64,000 bases of DNA from CAWAQA01 sp963784065 (GCA_963784065.1 CAWAQA010000007.1:62001-126000), one strand, 5' to 3'. Positions 47,599 to 57,384 are shown, counted from the first letter of the stretch. Numbers and translations: made by a program. Notes: generated by a model from the letters alone, not told the origin.

Positions 47599-48713
47599 AT
47601 GCCGGACACACGCGCTGAGCTCATCGGGCGCAGCCCATCCATTGCCGAATTGCGTGACGGAGATTGCATCGGCCGCAGGCCACCGATGCGAAGGTGCTGA
47701 TCACGGGCGAGAGCGGCACAGGCAAGGAGGTCGTCGCCAATCTGATCCATGCGGGCAGCGGCCGGCGCGCCCGCCCGTTCGTGCCGATCAACTGCGCAGG
47801 CATTCCGGAGACGCTCCTCGAATCCGAGCTGTTCGGCCACGAGCGCGGCAGTTTCACCGGCGCCGTCCGCGACAAGGCCGGGCTGTTCGAGATTGCCAAC
47901 AACGGGACGGTGCTTCTCGACGAGCTTGGCGAGATGAGCCTCCGCATGCAAGGCGTGCTGCTCCGCTTCCTCGAGACCGGTGAAGTGCATCGCGTCGGCA
48001 GCGACCGCGTCCGCGCACGTGTCAACGTGCGCATCGTCGCCGCCACCAACCGCGATCTGCCGGAGCAGATTCGCGGCGGTCACTTTCGTCTCGACCTGTA
48101 CTACCGGCTCAACGTGATCCACCTCCGGACGCCCACGCTCCGCGAGCGCCCGGAAGACGTGCCGCTGCTGCTCACGCACTTCCTGTCCATCTACAGCCGC
48201 CGGCATCACCAGTCGCCATCGGAGCTGAGCCCGGACGCGCTGCGCGCGCTGACGGCCTATCGATGGCCGGGAAACGTGCGTGAGCTGAAGAACGTGGTCG
48301 AGCGGATCGCGGTCCGTCATGAGGGCGTGATTCAGGTTGCCGATCTCCCTGCGGAGGTGACCGGGCAACCCGCGCCGGCGGTATCCAGCGATGGTTCCGG
48401 CCCGCGGGCGACGCCTGCGGACGCGCTCTACGAACGGATGCTGGCGGGCGAATCGTTCTGGTCGGCGGTTTACGAGCCATTCATGTCGCGCGACCTCACG
48501 CGGAAGGATGTCCGCGACGTGGTCCGGCGCGGACTTGGCGCCACCCGCGGCAGCTACAAACTGCTCGTGCGGCTGTTCAACATGCCGCCGTCCGACTACA
48601 AGCGGCTGCTCAACTTCCTGCGGAAGAACGACTGTCACGTCGCGTTCCAGGCGTTCCGCACGATCGGAGCCGACGAGCGGCAGTCGCATTCGATGCCGGG
48701 CGCCGCGGCGTAG
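47599..48713 (+). CDS. Sigma-54-dependent transcriptional activator without receiver domain (frame broken)
   Basis: About 370 residues. PDTRAELIGRSPSIAEL, then after a slip near 47672 VLITGESGTGKEVVA (Walker A), ESELFGHERGSFTGAV (the GAFTGA sigma-54 contact loop), NNGTVLLDELGEM (Walker B) and RWPGNVRELKNVVE. The C-terminus has GSYKLLVRLFNMPPSDYKRLLNFLRKNDC, in place of a standard Fis helix-turn-helix, with SYKLL as possible recognition region. No phospho-acceptor or GAF domain precedes the AAA+ domain, so it may be regulated by another protein. Divergent from the oxidoreductase. Confidence 0.85.
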
Positions 48714-48715
48714 CC

Positions 48716-48902
48716 TGCGGCTTCCGGCTTCAGCCTGGCGGCTTCCGGCTTCAGCTCCCCTGTGGCTTCCGGCTTCAGCCGGAAGTATCGTCGAGCCCGC
48801 CTGTGGCTTCCGGCTTCAGCCGGAAGGATCGTGGCTTCCGGCTCGAGCCTGCTGTGGCTTCTGGCTTCAGCCTGGCCTGTGGCTTCCGGCTTCAGCCGGA
48901 AG
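48716..48902 (+). repeat. Tandem array of seven family B palindromes
   Basis: About seven imperfect units of GTGGCTTCCGGCTTCAGCC(GGAAG), complete in three copies and cut short in the others, fill the gap before the dehydrogenase gene. The last copy's GGAAGG lies 13 nt before ATG 48916. Unit lengths vary, so it is not a CRISPR. Confidence 0.85.
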
Positions 48903-48915
48903 GTATCGTAGACGT

Positions 48916-49824
48916 ATGGCAACCATCGGTTTCATTGGTCTCGGCAATATGGGTACGCCCATGGTGCGGCGCCTCATGCTCGCCGGGCATCAGCTTGCCG
49001 TGTACGCGCGGAGGCCGGAGGCGGCACAGCCATTCGTGCAGGATGGCGCGCGCGCGGCGCAATCGCCTGCCGACTGCGCGTCCGGGGCGGAGGTCGTCAT
49101 CACCAATGTCACAGCCAGCCGCGACGTCGAGGACGTGATCCGTGGCACCGGCGCGCATGCAGGCAAGGCGGTCATCGACGGCGCGGGGCGTGGGGCAGTG
49201 GTGTGCGACATGAGCACGATCTCCGCCGATGTGACGCGGCGAATCGCGGCGGCGCTCGAGGAGCGCGGCATCGACATGCTCGACTGCCCGGTATCAGGCG
49301 GGACGCAGGGCGCAGAGGCGGGCACGCTGGCGATCCTCGTGGGCGGCAGGCCCGAGGTGCTCGAACGTGTCCGCCCGCTCCTCGAGAAACTGGGGGGCGC
49401 CATCTTTCACATGGGCGATCACGGAGCCGGCCAGGTCACCAAGGCCTGCAACCAGATCGTCCAGGTGGTCAACATCCAGGGGATCGCCGAAGCGATGCTC
49501 TTCGCTCGCCAGAACGGCGTGGAGTGCGGGAAAGCCGTGGAGGCGTTGATGTCCGGTTTTGCCGGGAGCAAGATGCTCGGGCTGATGGGGCCGAAGATGG
49601 CGCGCCGCGACTTCGCCGCCGGCCTCGAGGCGCGCCTGCACCACAAGGACTTCTCGACCATCATGGACGCGCTCGAGGAGCAGCCCCTGTCCATGCCGGC
49701 CACCGCCCTCGTGCACCGGCAATTGTGCCGGCTGATGGAGCAGGGCTGGGGCACGATGGACACGTCGAGCCTTCTGCGGGTCCTCGAGGCGGAGTCAGAG
49801 CCCTCTGCCCGCGATTCACCATAG
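48916..49824 (+). CDS. NAD(P)-dependent beta-hydroxyacid dehydrogenase (HIBADH/GarR type)
   Basis: 302 residues, unbroken. IGFIGLGNMGTPMVRRLMLAGH (Rossmann), DCPVSGGTQGAEAGTLAI (substrate loop) and GAGQVTKACNQIV with the catalytic Lys, the tartronate semialdehyde reductase/3-hydroxyisobutyrate dehydrogenase signature set; the HKDFSTIMDAL segment fits GarR. Oxidises a beta-hydroxyacid in the cytoplasm. Start immediately follows the repeat array and has no canonical ribosome site; TATCGT 6 nt upstream might be a -10 for a leaderless transcript (weak). Confidence 0.9.
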   Translation: MATIGFIGLGNMGTPMVRRLMLAGHQLAVYARRPEAAQPFVQDGARAAQSPADCASGAEVVITNVTASRDVEDVIRGTGAHAGKAVIDGAGRGAVVCDMSTISADVTRRIAAALEERGIDMLDCPVSGGTQGAEAGTLAILVGGRPEVLERVRPLLEKLGGAIFHMGDHGAGQVTKACNQIVQVVNIQGIAEAMLFARQNGVECGKAVEALMSGFAGSKMLGLMGPKMARRDFAAGLEARLHHKDFSTIMDALEEQPLSMPATALVHRQLCRLMEQGWGTMDTSSLLRVLEAESEPSARDSP

Positions 49825-49867
49825 GGCACGCCAGCCCGCGCCCGAACTCGAAGCCTCCGGCGATTCC

Positions 49868-50650
49868 CTACGCGATCGCGCAGCGGACCGCAGCCTCGGC
49901 GAGAAGCTGGACCGGGTCCACCAGGTCCGCCGCGTCGGCGTCGCCACGCACGAGCAATGGGATCTCCGTGCAGCCCAGGATGATCCCGTCCACCCTCCTG
50001 GCTCGAAGCACGTCGATTGCCTCGCGTGCCACCGCCGTCGACGAGGCATCGTCGTGGCCTTCCATCACCTTCATGATCTCCGCGTCGAGCCGGCGGCGCA
50101 GGTCGCCGGTGATCGTTTCGGAGCCGGCGTTCAGCTGTCCGAGCCGCGCGGTGTAGACGATCGGGTCGCCGAATCCGAGGACGCCGACCTTCCGCCACCC
50201 GCGCCGCCGGACTTCGTCGAACGTCACGTCGATCATGCTCAGGACCGGACGGCTGGCCGCCTCCTCGATCTGATCCTGAATGAGGTGCGGACCGTTCGAG
50301 GTGATCACCAGGAAGTCAGCCCAGGAGCCGAGGCGCGCGGCCGCCTCGAGCAGACGCGGATCCGGCCGGATCGGAAACCGCGGCGACAGATCCTCGTTGA
50401 CGAGAATCGGCGGGTGCCGATGGTAGTAGACGACCATCGGCGGATAACCGCTGTTCTCGCGCTGCGGGACCAGCCGCTGGGCGGCACGATGCACGCGGGC
50501 TTCGAAGTCCATCGTCGCCTGCGGACCGATGCCGCCGAGCACACCAATTGTCTTGAACGGCGTTCGCGCGTCCGTTGCTGCGAACGCGGTGAGCGTGCCG
50601 GTGGCGCCCATCATGGCCAGCACCTCGCGTCTGCTGAGTGACAGAGACAT
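49868..50650 (-). CDS. Asp/Glu racemase-family protein with Tat-type N-terminus and one catalytic Cys missing
   Basis: 260 residues. N-terminus LSRREVLAMMGATGTLTAFA resembles a Tat signal. Family features are IGVLGGIGPQATMDFEARVH and the second catalytic segment GIILGCTEIPLLV. The first catalytic Cys, normally in a xCNTxH motif, is absent: the position reads VITSNGPHLI. It may thus be a decarboxylase-, hydantoin-racemase- or sensor-like relative rather than a true racemase. GGGAG site before ATG 50650 and a TAGATT -10 candidate 16 nt upstream. Confidence 0.8.
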   Translation of the reverse strand: MSLSLSRREVLAMMGATGTLTAFAATDARTPFKTIGVLGGIGPQATMDFEARVHRAAQRLVPQRENSGYPPMVVYYHRHPPILVNEDLSPRFPIRPDPRLLEAAARLGSWADFLVITSNGPHLIQDQIEEAASRPVLSMIDVTFDEVRRRGWRKVGVLGFGDPIVYTARLGQLNAGSETITGDLRRRLDAEIMKVMEGHDDASSTAVAREAIDVLRARRVDGIILGCTEIPLLVRGDADAADLVDPVQLLAEAAVRCAIA

Positions 50651-50673
50651 CGCGGACTCCCGGTGGAATCTAC

Positions 50674-51959
50674 CTAGTCTACGGGCGGCAACAGGGCCGC
50701 GACGGCGCGGCCGATGCTCTGCCCCTGCGTGTAGCCGTCGTCGACCGCGCGGCGGAAATGGATGCCCGCGTAGATGCGTGAGCGGCCGTTGTCGAGCGCG
50801 GCCTGCGAGAATCCCTTGTACTGTCGGGTGACGCCCGGCAGGGTGAGGCTCGTCGCGCTGTATGCGACCTTGTCGCCGAAGAAGTGAATCAGGACTTCGG
50901 CCGCTGCCGCCCCGAGCACGGTGTGTGTCGACGGATAGTCAGGTACGGGCGGCGTCGGCATCAACGGTTCCCACGTCGGGTCGGGCTCCGTCGATCGGTT
51001 CCCATCGCCAGCCGCATTGCGGATCGCGGTTATCGGACGCCAGAAGCGGAAGTTGTACTTCGCGGCGAACCCGGCGGTGAAGCCGTCGGCCATCGCGAAG
51101 TTCACGAGCGTGAACACGCGGGCCGCGTCCCACGCGTCGAGCCGTGCCTGACTGACGACGGTGTTGGCGATACGGTTCCACCCGAGCGGCGAGTCCTCGT
51201 ACCAGAACTTCGCGATCTCGGATTGCTCCGCGGTGCGCGTCGTGCTGCCCGCCCGGCCGATGGCTTTGAGATGCGCGAAATCGAGCGCATACGCGCTGCT
51301 CGACAGCGCATGCGGGCCGCGCGGCTGGTGTTCGGACGTCGTGATGGCGAACGGCGTGATCTGCCCCCAGCCGGGGAAGAGTGCGAAGTCAAACGGCGGG
51401 GTGAACTGGTAGTCACCCGGCACCGCCTTCGGCACGTAGACCGGCTGCGTCGCCCGATCCATGGCATCGTTCCGCCGCCGGGCAAGCGTCGCCGCCGCCG
51501 AGGCGCGGCCCGCGGCGATCCCCTTCTCTTTGGCGGTGGCGTCCGTGATACCCGCAAGCGCACTCGCGTAGGCGCCTCGATGAACGCCTGCCGGTCAGGA
51601 ATGAGCGCCACCAGCACGTCGCGCGACGCCGCGGCGACGGCGGCGTCGATGGACGCACCGGCATCTGCCACGAGTCCTTTCGTATAGAGCTGGTATCGCG
51701 GATGAATGGCGTTGACCGCGTCGTGAAGAGCCGCGTGCAGGATGGCGAACGTGCGCGACTGGCCGAGCGGGTTCGTTCCCTGGCTCGGGGCGAACGCCTC
51801 GGCGGCGATGGCATTCCATTCGACAACCGGGTTGTTCTGCGCGCGTGCCGCCGGCGTGCCCGGCAGCGCACAGACCGCCGCCAGCGCGAGCGCACCGGCG
51901 ACCCGGATGCGCGCGATGCGGACGCCTCGACGCCCGACGATGCGATGTTGCAATGACAT
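50674..51959 (-). CDS. Vanadium-dependent haloperoxidase/PAP2 superfamily protein, secreted (frame broken)
   Basis: About 428 residues. Signal peptide RVAGALALAAVCALPGTPAARAQ, VVEWNAIAAEAF and HDAVNAIHPRY; a slip near 51575, then MDRATQPVYVPKAVPGDYQF and the PAP2 core PVPDYPSTHTVLGAAAAEVL with NGRSRIYAGIHFRRAVDDG, giving the SxxxH and SRxxxGxH parts of the phosphate/vanadate site. VCPO-like proteins of this size oxidise halides or act as phosphatases; which one is not decidable. GGAGG before ATG 51959. Confidence 0.85.
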
Positions 51960-52189
51960 TGGACAGATCCTCCTCAGCAGCGTTTTGTCGCCTGCCGGGG
52001 CGTGTGCTGAGCGATGCTCGTGCCGCCTTCGAGGCGCCGCCGTGTAAACACCCATGTCGAAGACAGTCAATGACTTAGCGTAAGATCAGCCGCGAGCCTG
52101 ATGCTGGGGACGCAGAGATGGTGCTGATATGTCGGCACCACGCCGAAGTGTCGGCAGGGACAAGGGAGCGGGGGCAGCGGCCGCGGAGG

Positions 52190-52411
52190 CAGGAGAGGTC
52201 GCAGAGACGGGGTCATCGCAGAGGACGCAGAGGAGCAGAGGACGCGGAGGTCGTTCGACGGGTCGGCCTGCGTGCAGTGCCGCCGGCCCGGCTCACGCGG
52301 ACCGCCCTGCGGGCGGCCCGTCGAACGACGTCCCCACGGATCCGCATGACTCTGTACGGTTGCCGTTCTCTTGTTCTCCGCGTCCTCTGCCCCTCTGCGT
52401 CCTCTGCGATG
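52190..52411. repeat. Composite inverted-repeat element (family D), about 220 bp
   Basis: Outer arm GCAGAGGACGCAGAGGAGCA (from 52219) pairs with TGCCCCTCTGCGTCCTCTGC (to about 52408). Inner arm GTCGTTCGACGGGTCGG (52250-52266) pairs with CCCGTCGAACGAC (52317-52329). Same two-level architecture as 20788-21036. The rest of the 370-nt gap before the kinase has no gene. Confidence 0.8.
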
Positions 52412-52444
52412 GCTTCCCTCCGCGGCCCTCCGCCGCCCCGGGAC

Positions 52445-52450
52445 TAGAAT
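52445..52450 (+). promoter_or_regulatory. -10 element TAGAAT, probable leaderless promoter
   Basis: TAGAAT ends 8 nt before GTG 52459; the interval TCGTACCA has no ribosome site. Confidence 0.5.
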
Positions 52451-52458
52451 TCGTACCA

Positions 52459-53612
52459 GTGGCGCGACGACAGCCTCTCTCTCAAACGCGTGCGCTACGG
52501 GTCCTGAAGGAAGTGGCCGAGGCGCTCAACAGTGCCGCCACCGAGCAGGGGGCAGCGGGCGAAGCGCTCAGCCGGATGGCCTCGCTGCTTGGTGTTGAAA
52601 CCGGTTGGGTCTGGCTGCGCGACCCGGCGTCCGGCCGCTTCTACAGCGCCGCGGTGCAGAGCCTGCCGCCGTATCTGCAGGAGCCCGTCCGCATGACCGG
52701 CCGCTCGTGCTGGTGTCTCGAGCTCTTTCAGAGCGGGCAGTTGACGGCGCGCAACATCGACGTCGTCGAGTGCAGCCGCCTCGCGCCCGCCGTGCGATCG
52801 CGGCAGGCGGCGGAGACGCATGGCCTGCGCTGTCACGCGAGCGTGCCGCTCTACGCCGGCGACCGTCCGCTCGGCGTCATGAACCTCGCGATGCGCGGAT
52901 GGCGCCGGCTGACGCGACAGGAACTGGATCTGCTCACCACGATCGCAAACCAGGTCGGCGTGGCGATCGAGCGGGCCCGCCTCGGCGAGCAGTTGATCCA
53001 GCACGCACGGGCCGACGAGCGGTCGCGCATTGCCCGCGACGTCCACGACACGCTGGCGCAGGGGTTCACGGCGATCGCCCTGCAGATCGAAGCGGCGCTC
53101 TCGCACCTCGAGCCGCGCGCCGCGGCGAGGCCGTCTCTGCGTCGTGCGCTGGACGTCGCCCGCGAGGGCGTCGACGAAACGCAGGCGATCGATCGGGGCG
53201 CTGCGTGCGTCTCCGCTGCAGAACCGGCCGCTCAGAGAAGCGCTCGGCGTGCTCTCGCGCCAGTTCACCGCCGACACCGGCGTGCGCGTGCGCATGGAGG
53301 TGACCGCCGGGCCGTTGCCCGAAGCGGTGGAATCCGAGGTCTACCGCATCGCCAGCGAAGCGCTGAGCAACGTCCGCAAGCACGCCGCGCGCGCGCGAGG
53401 TATCGCTCCGGCTCGAGGTCGTCCGCGGCCGGGTGCGCCTGACCGTCGCAGATGCCGGCCGCGGATTTCGCGTGCGCGGCGCGCGCGCTCGCGGGTTCGG
53501 GCTGGTCGGCATCGACGATCGTGCGCGGCTCGTGGGCGGGCGTGCCGCGATCCGCAGTGCTCCCGGCCGGGGCACGACGATTACCGTGTCGATTCCCCTG
53601 GCGCCGGCATGA
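52459..53612 (+). CDS. GAF-domain sensor histidine kinase, NarX/LiaS type (frame broken)
   Basis: About 384 residues, no membrane segment, so cytoplasmic. GAF domain at about 20-170 (SLLGVETGWVWLRD, LRCHASVPLYAGDRPLGVMNLAMRG), which contains Cys residues (SCWCLELF, VVECSRL) that could sense redox or bind a cofactor. HisKA_3 dimerisation helix ERSRIARDVHDTLAQGFTAIA with phospho-His near 194; HATPase with EALSNVRKHA (N box) and VADAGRGF, GLVGIDDRARLVGG, GRGTTITVSIP. Slips near 53190 and 53395. Stop overlaps the regulator start (ATGA). Confidence 0.88.
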
Positions 53613-54236
53613 TCCGCGTGCTCATCGTGGACGACCATCCCATCGTGCGCGAAGGCGTCACGACGGTGCTCGAGCGCGAACGCGACATCGACGTCGTCGG
53701 CGCTGCCGCCGCCATCGACGAAGGCCGCCGGATGGCCGCCCGGCTGCGTCCGGACATCATCCTCCTCGACCTCAAGCTGCCCGACGGCGACGGCATCGAT
53801 GGAGTGGCAAGCTTTGCCGGCCAGGGCCGGGGCATCGTCGTGTTCACCGCGTACGACGGCGACGACGACGTGTTTCGCGCCATTCGGGGCGGAGCGCGGG
53901 GCTACCTGCTCAAGGGCTCGCCGGCGGCGGAGATCGCTCAGTGCGATCCGGCAGGTGCACGCCGGCGAGTCGTACCTCAGCCCGCGGATCGCCGCCAAGC
54001 TCGTGAAAGGCGTGATCGAGCCGCGGGCCCGCACCGGCCTGCTGAGCGCCCGCGAGCGCGGCGTCCTGCGGCTCGTGGCCGCCGGTCTCTCCAACCGCCA
54101 GATCGGGGAGACGCTTTCCATCGCGGAGCGAACCGTCAAGTTCCACGTGACGGCCATCTTCAACAAGCTCGGGGCCGACAACCGGGCACAGGCCGTGGCG
54201 CTGGCCGCCGAACGGGGACTGCTGTCAACGCCGTAG
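53609..54236 (+). CDS. NarL/FixJ-type response regulator (frame broken)
   Basis: About 209 residues. Receiver: VLIVDDHPIVREG with the acidic pair, phospho-acceptor Asp54 in IILLDLKLPDGDG, Thr in VVFTAYDG and Lys in YLLKGSPAAE. After a slip near 53937, the LuxR helix-turn-helix LLSARERGVLRLVAAGLSNRQIGETL and RTVKFHVTAIFNKLGA. Partner of the kinase upstream. Likely a transcription regulator; targets unknown. Confidence 0.9.
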
Positions 54237-54255
54237 CAGGCAGCAGGCAGCGATG

Positions 54256-54391
54256 GTAGGGGCCGGCTTTAGCCGGCCCGACGTGCGTGACGTGCGAAGC
54301 CATCCGGGCTCAACTCGCCAAGGGCCGGCTGAAGCCGGCCCCTACGAATGCTGAATGGCTCTCTGTGTCTCTGTGTCTCTGTGGTTCGTGT
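54256..54391. repeat. Family A and C repeats between the regulator and the SDR gene
   Basis: GTAGGGGCCGGCTTTAGCCG (from 54256) and GGGCCGGCTGAAGCCGGCCC (54322-54341) form an inverted pair; then CTCTGTGTCTCTGTGTCTCT and GTGGTTCGTG (about 54361-54389). Confidence 0.75.
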
Positions 54392-54483
54392 CACTGAAAG
54401 CCTTCCCCCTCGACGCCCACGCCTGCCCGATCGGACAGGTGCCCGCCTGTCCGGACGCCGGAAGCCCGCGGATGTCCCGGTAG

Positions 54484-54489
54484 CTACCA
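54484..54489 (+). promoter_or_regulatory. -10 candidate TACCAT for the SDR/QueA-like pair
   Basis: TACCAT 31 nt before ATG 54521, followed by an AAAGGAG ribosome site. Conventional leader length. Confidence 0.35.
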
Positions 54490-54520
54490 TCACTGTCACG
54501 GACCAAAGGAGTCCGTCTGC

Positions 54521-55277
54521 ATGACACCTGACCTTGATATCGATGTGTCCGCGCGCCTCGAGGGGGTGCGCGTTGCCGTCACCGGCGGGACGTCAGGCCT
54601 CGGGCTCGCGCTCGTCCGGGAGTTCCTCGGCCGCGGCGCGCGCGTGGCCTTCGTTGCCCGCACTCCCGCGCGCGTCGAAGCGATCGCGCGCGCGCATCCG
54701 GCCGCATACGGCATCGTCGGCGACGTCGCGCGGAAAGAGGACATCCACCCCATTGCCTTGCAGATTGTCGGGAACCTGGGCGGCCTCGACGTGCTCGTGA
54801 ACAACGCGTCGAGCCTGGGCCCGACGCCGCTCGCCCTGCTCGGCGACACCGAGTGCGAGGAACTCGAGCTGGCGCTCGCCACCAACGTGCTCGGCCCGTT
54901 TCGCCTGACCAGGGCGCTCCTGGGCGCGCTGGCGGCATCGGCGCGCGCCGGCCGCGGCAGCGCGGTGCTCAACGTCTCCAGCGACGCCGCGATCAACGCC
55001 GTATCCGCGATGGGGCGCATACGGCGCGAGCAAGGCCGCGCTGCACCACCTGAGTCGCATCTGGCGCGAGGAGCTCGACGCCGAAGGCGTACGCGTCCTG
55101 TCGCTCGATCCGGGCGACATGGATACCCCGCTGCACGCGCTGGCCGTCCCCGATGCGGATCCAGCGACGCTCAAGCCGCCGGAGAGCGCGGCACGCGAGC
55201 TCGCGGACGCCGTAGCGGCCGCTCTTCCCGGTGTGCACTCGCCCCTGGCCGTCGCCGGCGGAGCGACCCGGTCATGA
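54521..55277 (+). CDS. Short-chain dehydrogenase/reductase (frame broken)
   Basis: About 252 residues. Cofactor motif VAVTGGTSGLGLALVREFLGRGARV (TGxxxGxG), NNASSLGP (NNAG-like), LNVSSDAAINA and, after a slip near 55012, WGAYGASKAALHHLSRIW with the catalytic YxxxK, then LDPGDMDTPLHAL. NAD(P)-dependent oxidoreductase of unknown substrate. Its stop overlaps the start of the QueA-like gene (ATGATCG), so the two are translated together, a pairing that is not usual for queuosine genes. Confidence 0.88.
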
Positions 55278-56332
55278 TCGCGGCCGATCGACCGGTGCAA
55301 CGGCCGGGAGACGCCAGGCTGCTCATCGTTGACGCCGAAGGCCACATCACGCACGTGCCACGATCGCGGTTCGTCGACTTCCTGGCCCCTGGCGATCTGG
55401 TGATCGCGAACGACGCGGCAACGCTGCCGGCGAGCCTGCACGGCGTGCACCTGCGGAGTCGATCACCGGTCGAGGTGCGGCTGGCGGGACGAGCCTCACT
55501 CGCTGCGCACGACGTCCACACCTTCTCGGCGGTCGTCTTCGGTGAGGGCGATTTTCACGTGCGGACTGAAGATCGCCCGTTGCCACCGCCGCTTGCAGAC
55601 GGCGATCGTCTTGCGCTCGGTCCGCTCCAGGCGACGGTGGAACGCCACCTCGGGCATCCACGCCTCGTGGCGCTGCGCTTCCACGGCTCGTCGCGCGCGG
55701 TGTGGGCGGGGATCGCGCACCACGGCCGTCCCATCCAGTATGCGCACATCGCCACGCCGCTCGTGATGTGGGACGTCTGGTCGCCGATCGCCACGCTGCC
55801 GGCCGCGTTCGAGCCGGCCTCCGCAAGCTTTGCGATCGACTGGAGATCGATTGGCGCCATGCGCGATCGTGGAATCACGTTCGCGACCATCACCGCCGCC
55901 GCAGGAATCTCTTCAACCGGCGACCCCGAGCTCGACCGGCGGCTGCCGTTTGACGAGCCCTATACCATTCCGGATGCGACGACGTCCGCGGTACGCCGCA
56001 CCAGGGCGACCGGCGGCAACGTCATCGCGGTTGGGACCACCGTCGTGCGCGCGCTCGAGCACGCCGCCGCAAACGGCGCGGTCCGTGCCGGCAACGGGGT
56101 GGCGGATCAGCGCATTGGCCCGGCCACCCGCCTGCATGTGGCAGACGCGATCCTGTCGGGCACGCATGAGCCCGGAAGCAGCCATTTCCAGCTCCTGCGG
56201 GCATTCACCGACGATGCCTCGCTGGCCGGCGCGAACGCCGCGCTCGAGACCGCCGCCTACCGCACGCACGAGTTTGGCGACTCGGTGCTGATCGTGAGAA
56301 AACAGCGAGCCGCAATGGACAGCGCTGCCTAG
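55274..56332 (+). CDS. Divergent QueA-like protein (SAM:tRNA ribosyltransferase-isomerase family)
   Basis: 352 residues, unbroken. QueA-like segments: PGDLVIANDAATLPASL (start of the N-terminal beta domain), GRPIQYAHIATPL, a GGNVIAVGTTVVRALE loop and GSSHFQLLRAFTDDASLAGANAAL. But the active-site region AAPTAGLHFT of true QueA reads ATLPAAFEPASASFAIDW, and the FHLP-type motif is EPGSSHFQLL. It probably binds a SAM-like or ribosyl substrate rather than performing the standard epoxyqueuosine step. No other queuosine gene is in the window. The TAG stop coincides with the left end of an IS630. Confidence 0.8.
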   Translation: MIAADRPVQRPGDARLLIVDAEGHITHVPRSRFVDFLAPGDLVIANDAATLPASLHGVHLRSRSPVEVRLAGRASLAAHDVHTFSAVVFGEGDFHVRTEDRPLPPPLADGDRLALGPLQATVERHLGHPRLVALRFHGSSRAVWAGIAHHGRPIQYAHIATPLVMWDVWSPIATLPAAFEPASASFAIDWRSIGAMRDRGITFATITAAAGISSTGDPELDRRLPFDEPYTIPDATTSAVRRTRATGGNVIAVGTTVVRALEHAAANGAVRAGNGVADQRIGPATRLHVADAILSGTHEPGSSHFQLLRAFTDDASLAGANAALETAAYRTHEFGDSVLIVRKQRAAMDSAA

Positions 56333-57384
56333 TGGACTGTACTCGCTGAAAGGACGACCAATTCGATGCATTGGATTGCGATAACTCCACCGGACCGGTT
56401 TCGCCACCTTGTTGTAGTGGCGAATGTAGCGCCGAATCTTCCGCGCCAAGTCGGCCACCGACGTGAAGACGCCGCGCGCCAGCAGGTCGCGTTCGATCTT
56501 CGCAAACCAGAGCTCCACTTGGTTGAGCCACGACGAATAGGTCGGCGTGAAGTGGAGATGGACGTGCGGATGGTCCAACAGGAACGTGCGCACCGCCTGC
56601 GTCTTATGGGTCGAGAGATTGTCGGCGATCACGTGAATCTCGCGCCGCTTCGGCTGGCTGGCCACGAGGTCGCCGAGAAATTCGACAAAGGCCGCACTGG
56701 TGTGGCGGGGCACGGTCTGACCCGAGGACGTCGCCCGATTTCGTGTCGAGCGCCGCGAGGAGCGACAGCGTCCCGTGGCGGTAGTACTCGAATCCGTGGC
56801 GCTCCGCGCGCCCCGGCGACAGCGGCAGGATCGGGATCGAGCCGATCGAGCGCTTGGATCGCCGTCTTCTCGTCGACGGCGAAAACGGCCGCGTGGTCTG
56901 GCGGATTCACATACAGCCCAATCACGTCGGCGGCCTTCGTCTCGAAGTCGGGATCGTCCGATTGCATGTACCGTTCGAAGCGGTGCGGCTGCAGCCCAGC
57001 GCGCCGCCACGCTTTGCCGACGAGATTGTGGTGAATCTTCAGCAGGCGACCGAGCTTGCGCGTACTCCAGTGCGTGCTGCCGTCAGGCGGCGCTTGCCGC
57101 GTCTTCTCGAGCACGCGCGCCTCCATCGCCGGCGTCAGGACCGTCGGCGGTTGGCCGCGGTACTGCGGCCGCAGTCCGTCGAGTCGCTTCGCGAGAAATC
57201 GTTTCCGCCACCGGTTGATGTAGTCACGAAAGCACGGCACCGTCGCTTCGATGGTCGAGTACCAGGCGCCATCGGCCAGCATCAGAATCACCCGCGCGCG
57301 ACGCGCGTCCTCGGCGCGAATCTTGAGGCTTCGAAGACGACGTTCCAGTTCGGCTCGTTCATCAGTCGTCAGTGTCAGCGCCAT
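56330..57384 (-). CDS. IS630-family transposase (frame broken)
   Basis: About 350 residues. N-terminal HTH (LKIRAEDARRARVILMLADG, FRDYINRWRKRFLAKRLDG), HWSTRKLGRLLKIHHNLVGKAWRRAGL, then DDE: VFAVDEKTAIQALDR, IHVIADNLSTHKTQ, TYSSWLNQVELWFAKIERDL. Slips between about 56740 and 56830, and one near 56370, after which IELVVLSASTVH ends at a TAG formed at the terminal repeat/TA border. Different subgroup from the element at 44.8 kb. Confidence 0.85.

Noticed and set aside
48716..48902. CRISPR array
   Set aside because: Units are adjacent palindromes with almost no spacers and irregular length, and there are no cas genes.
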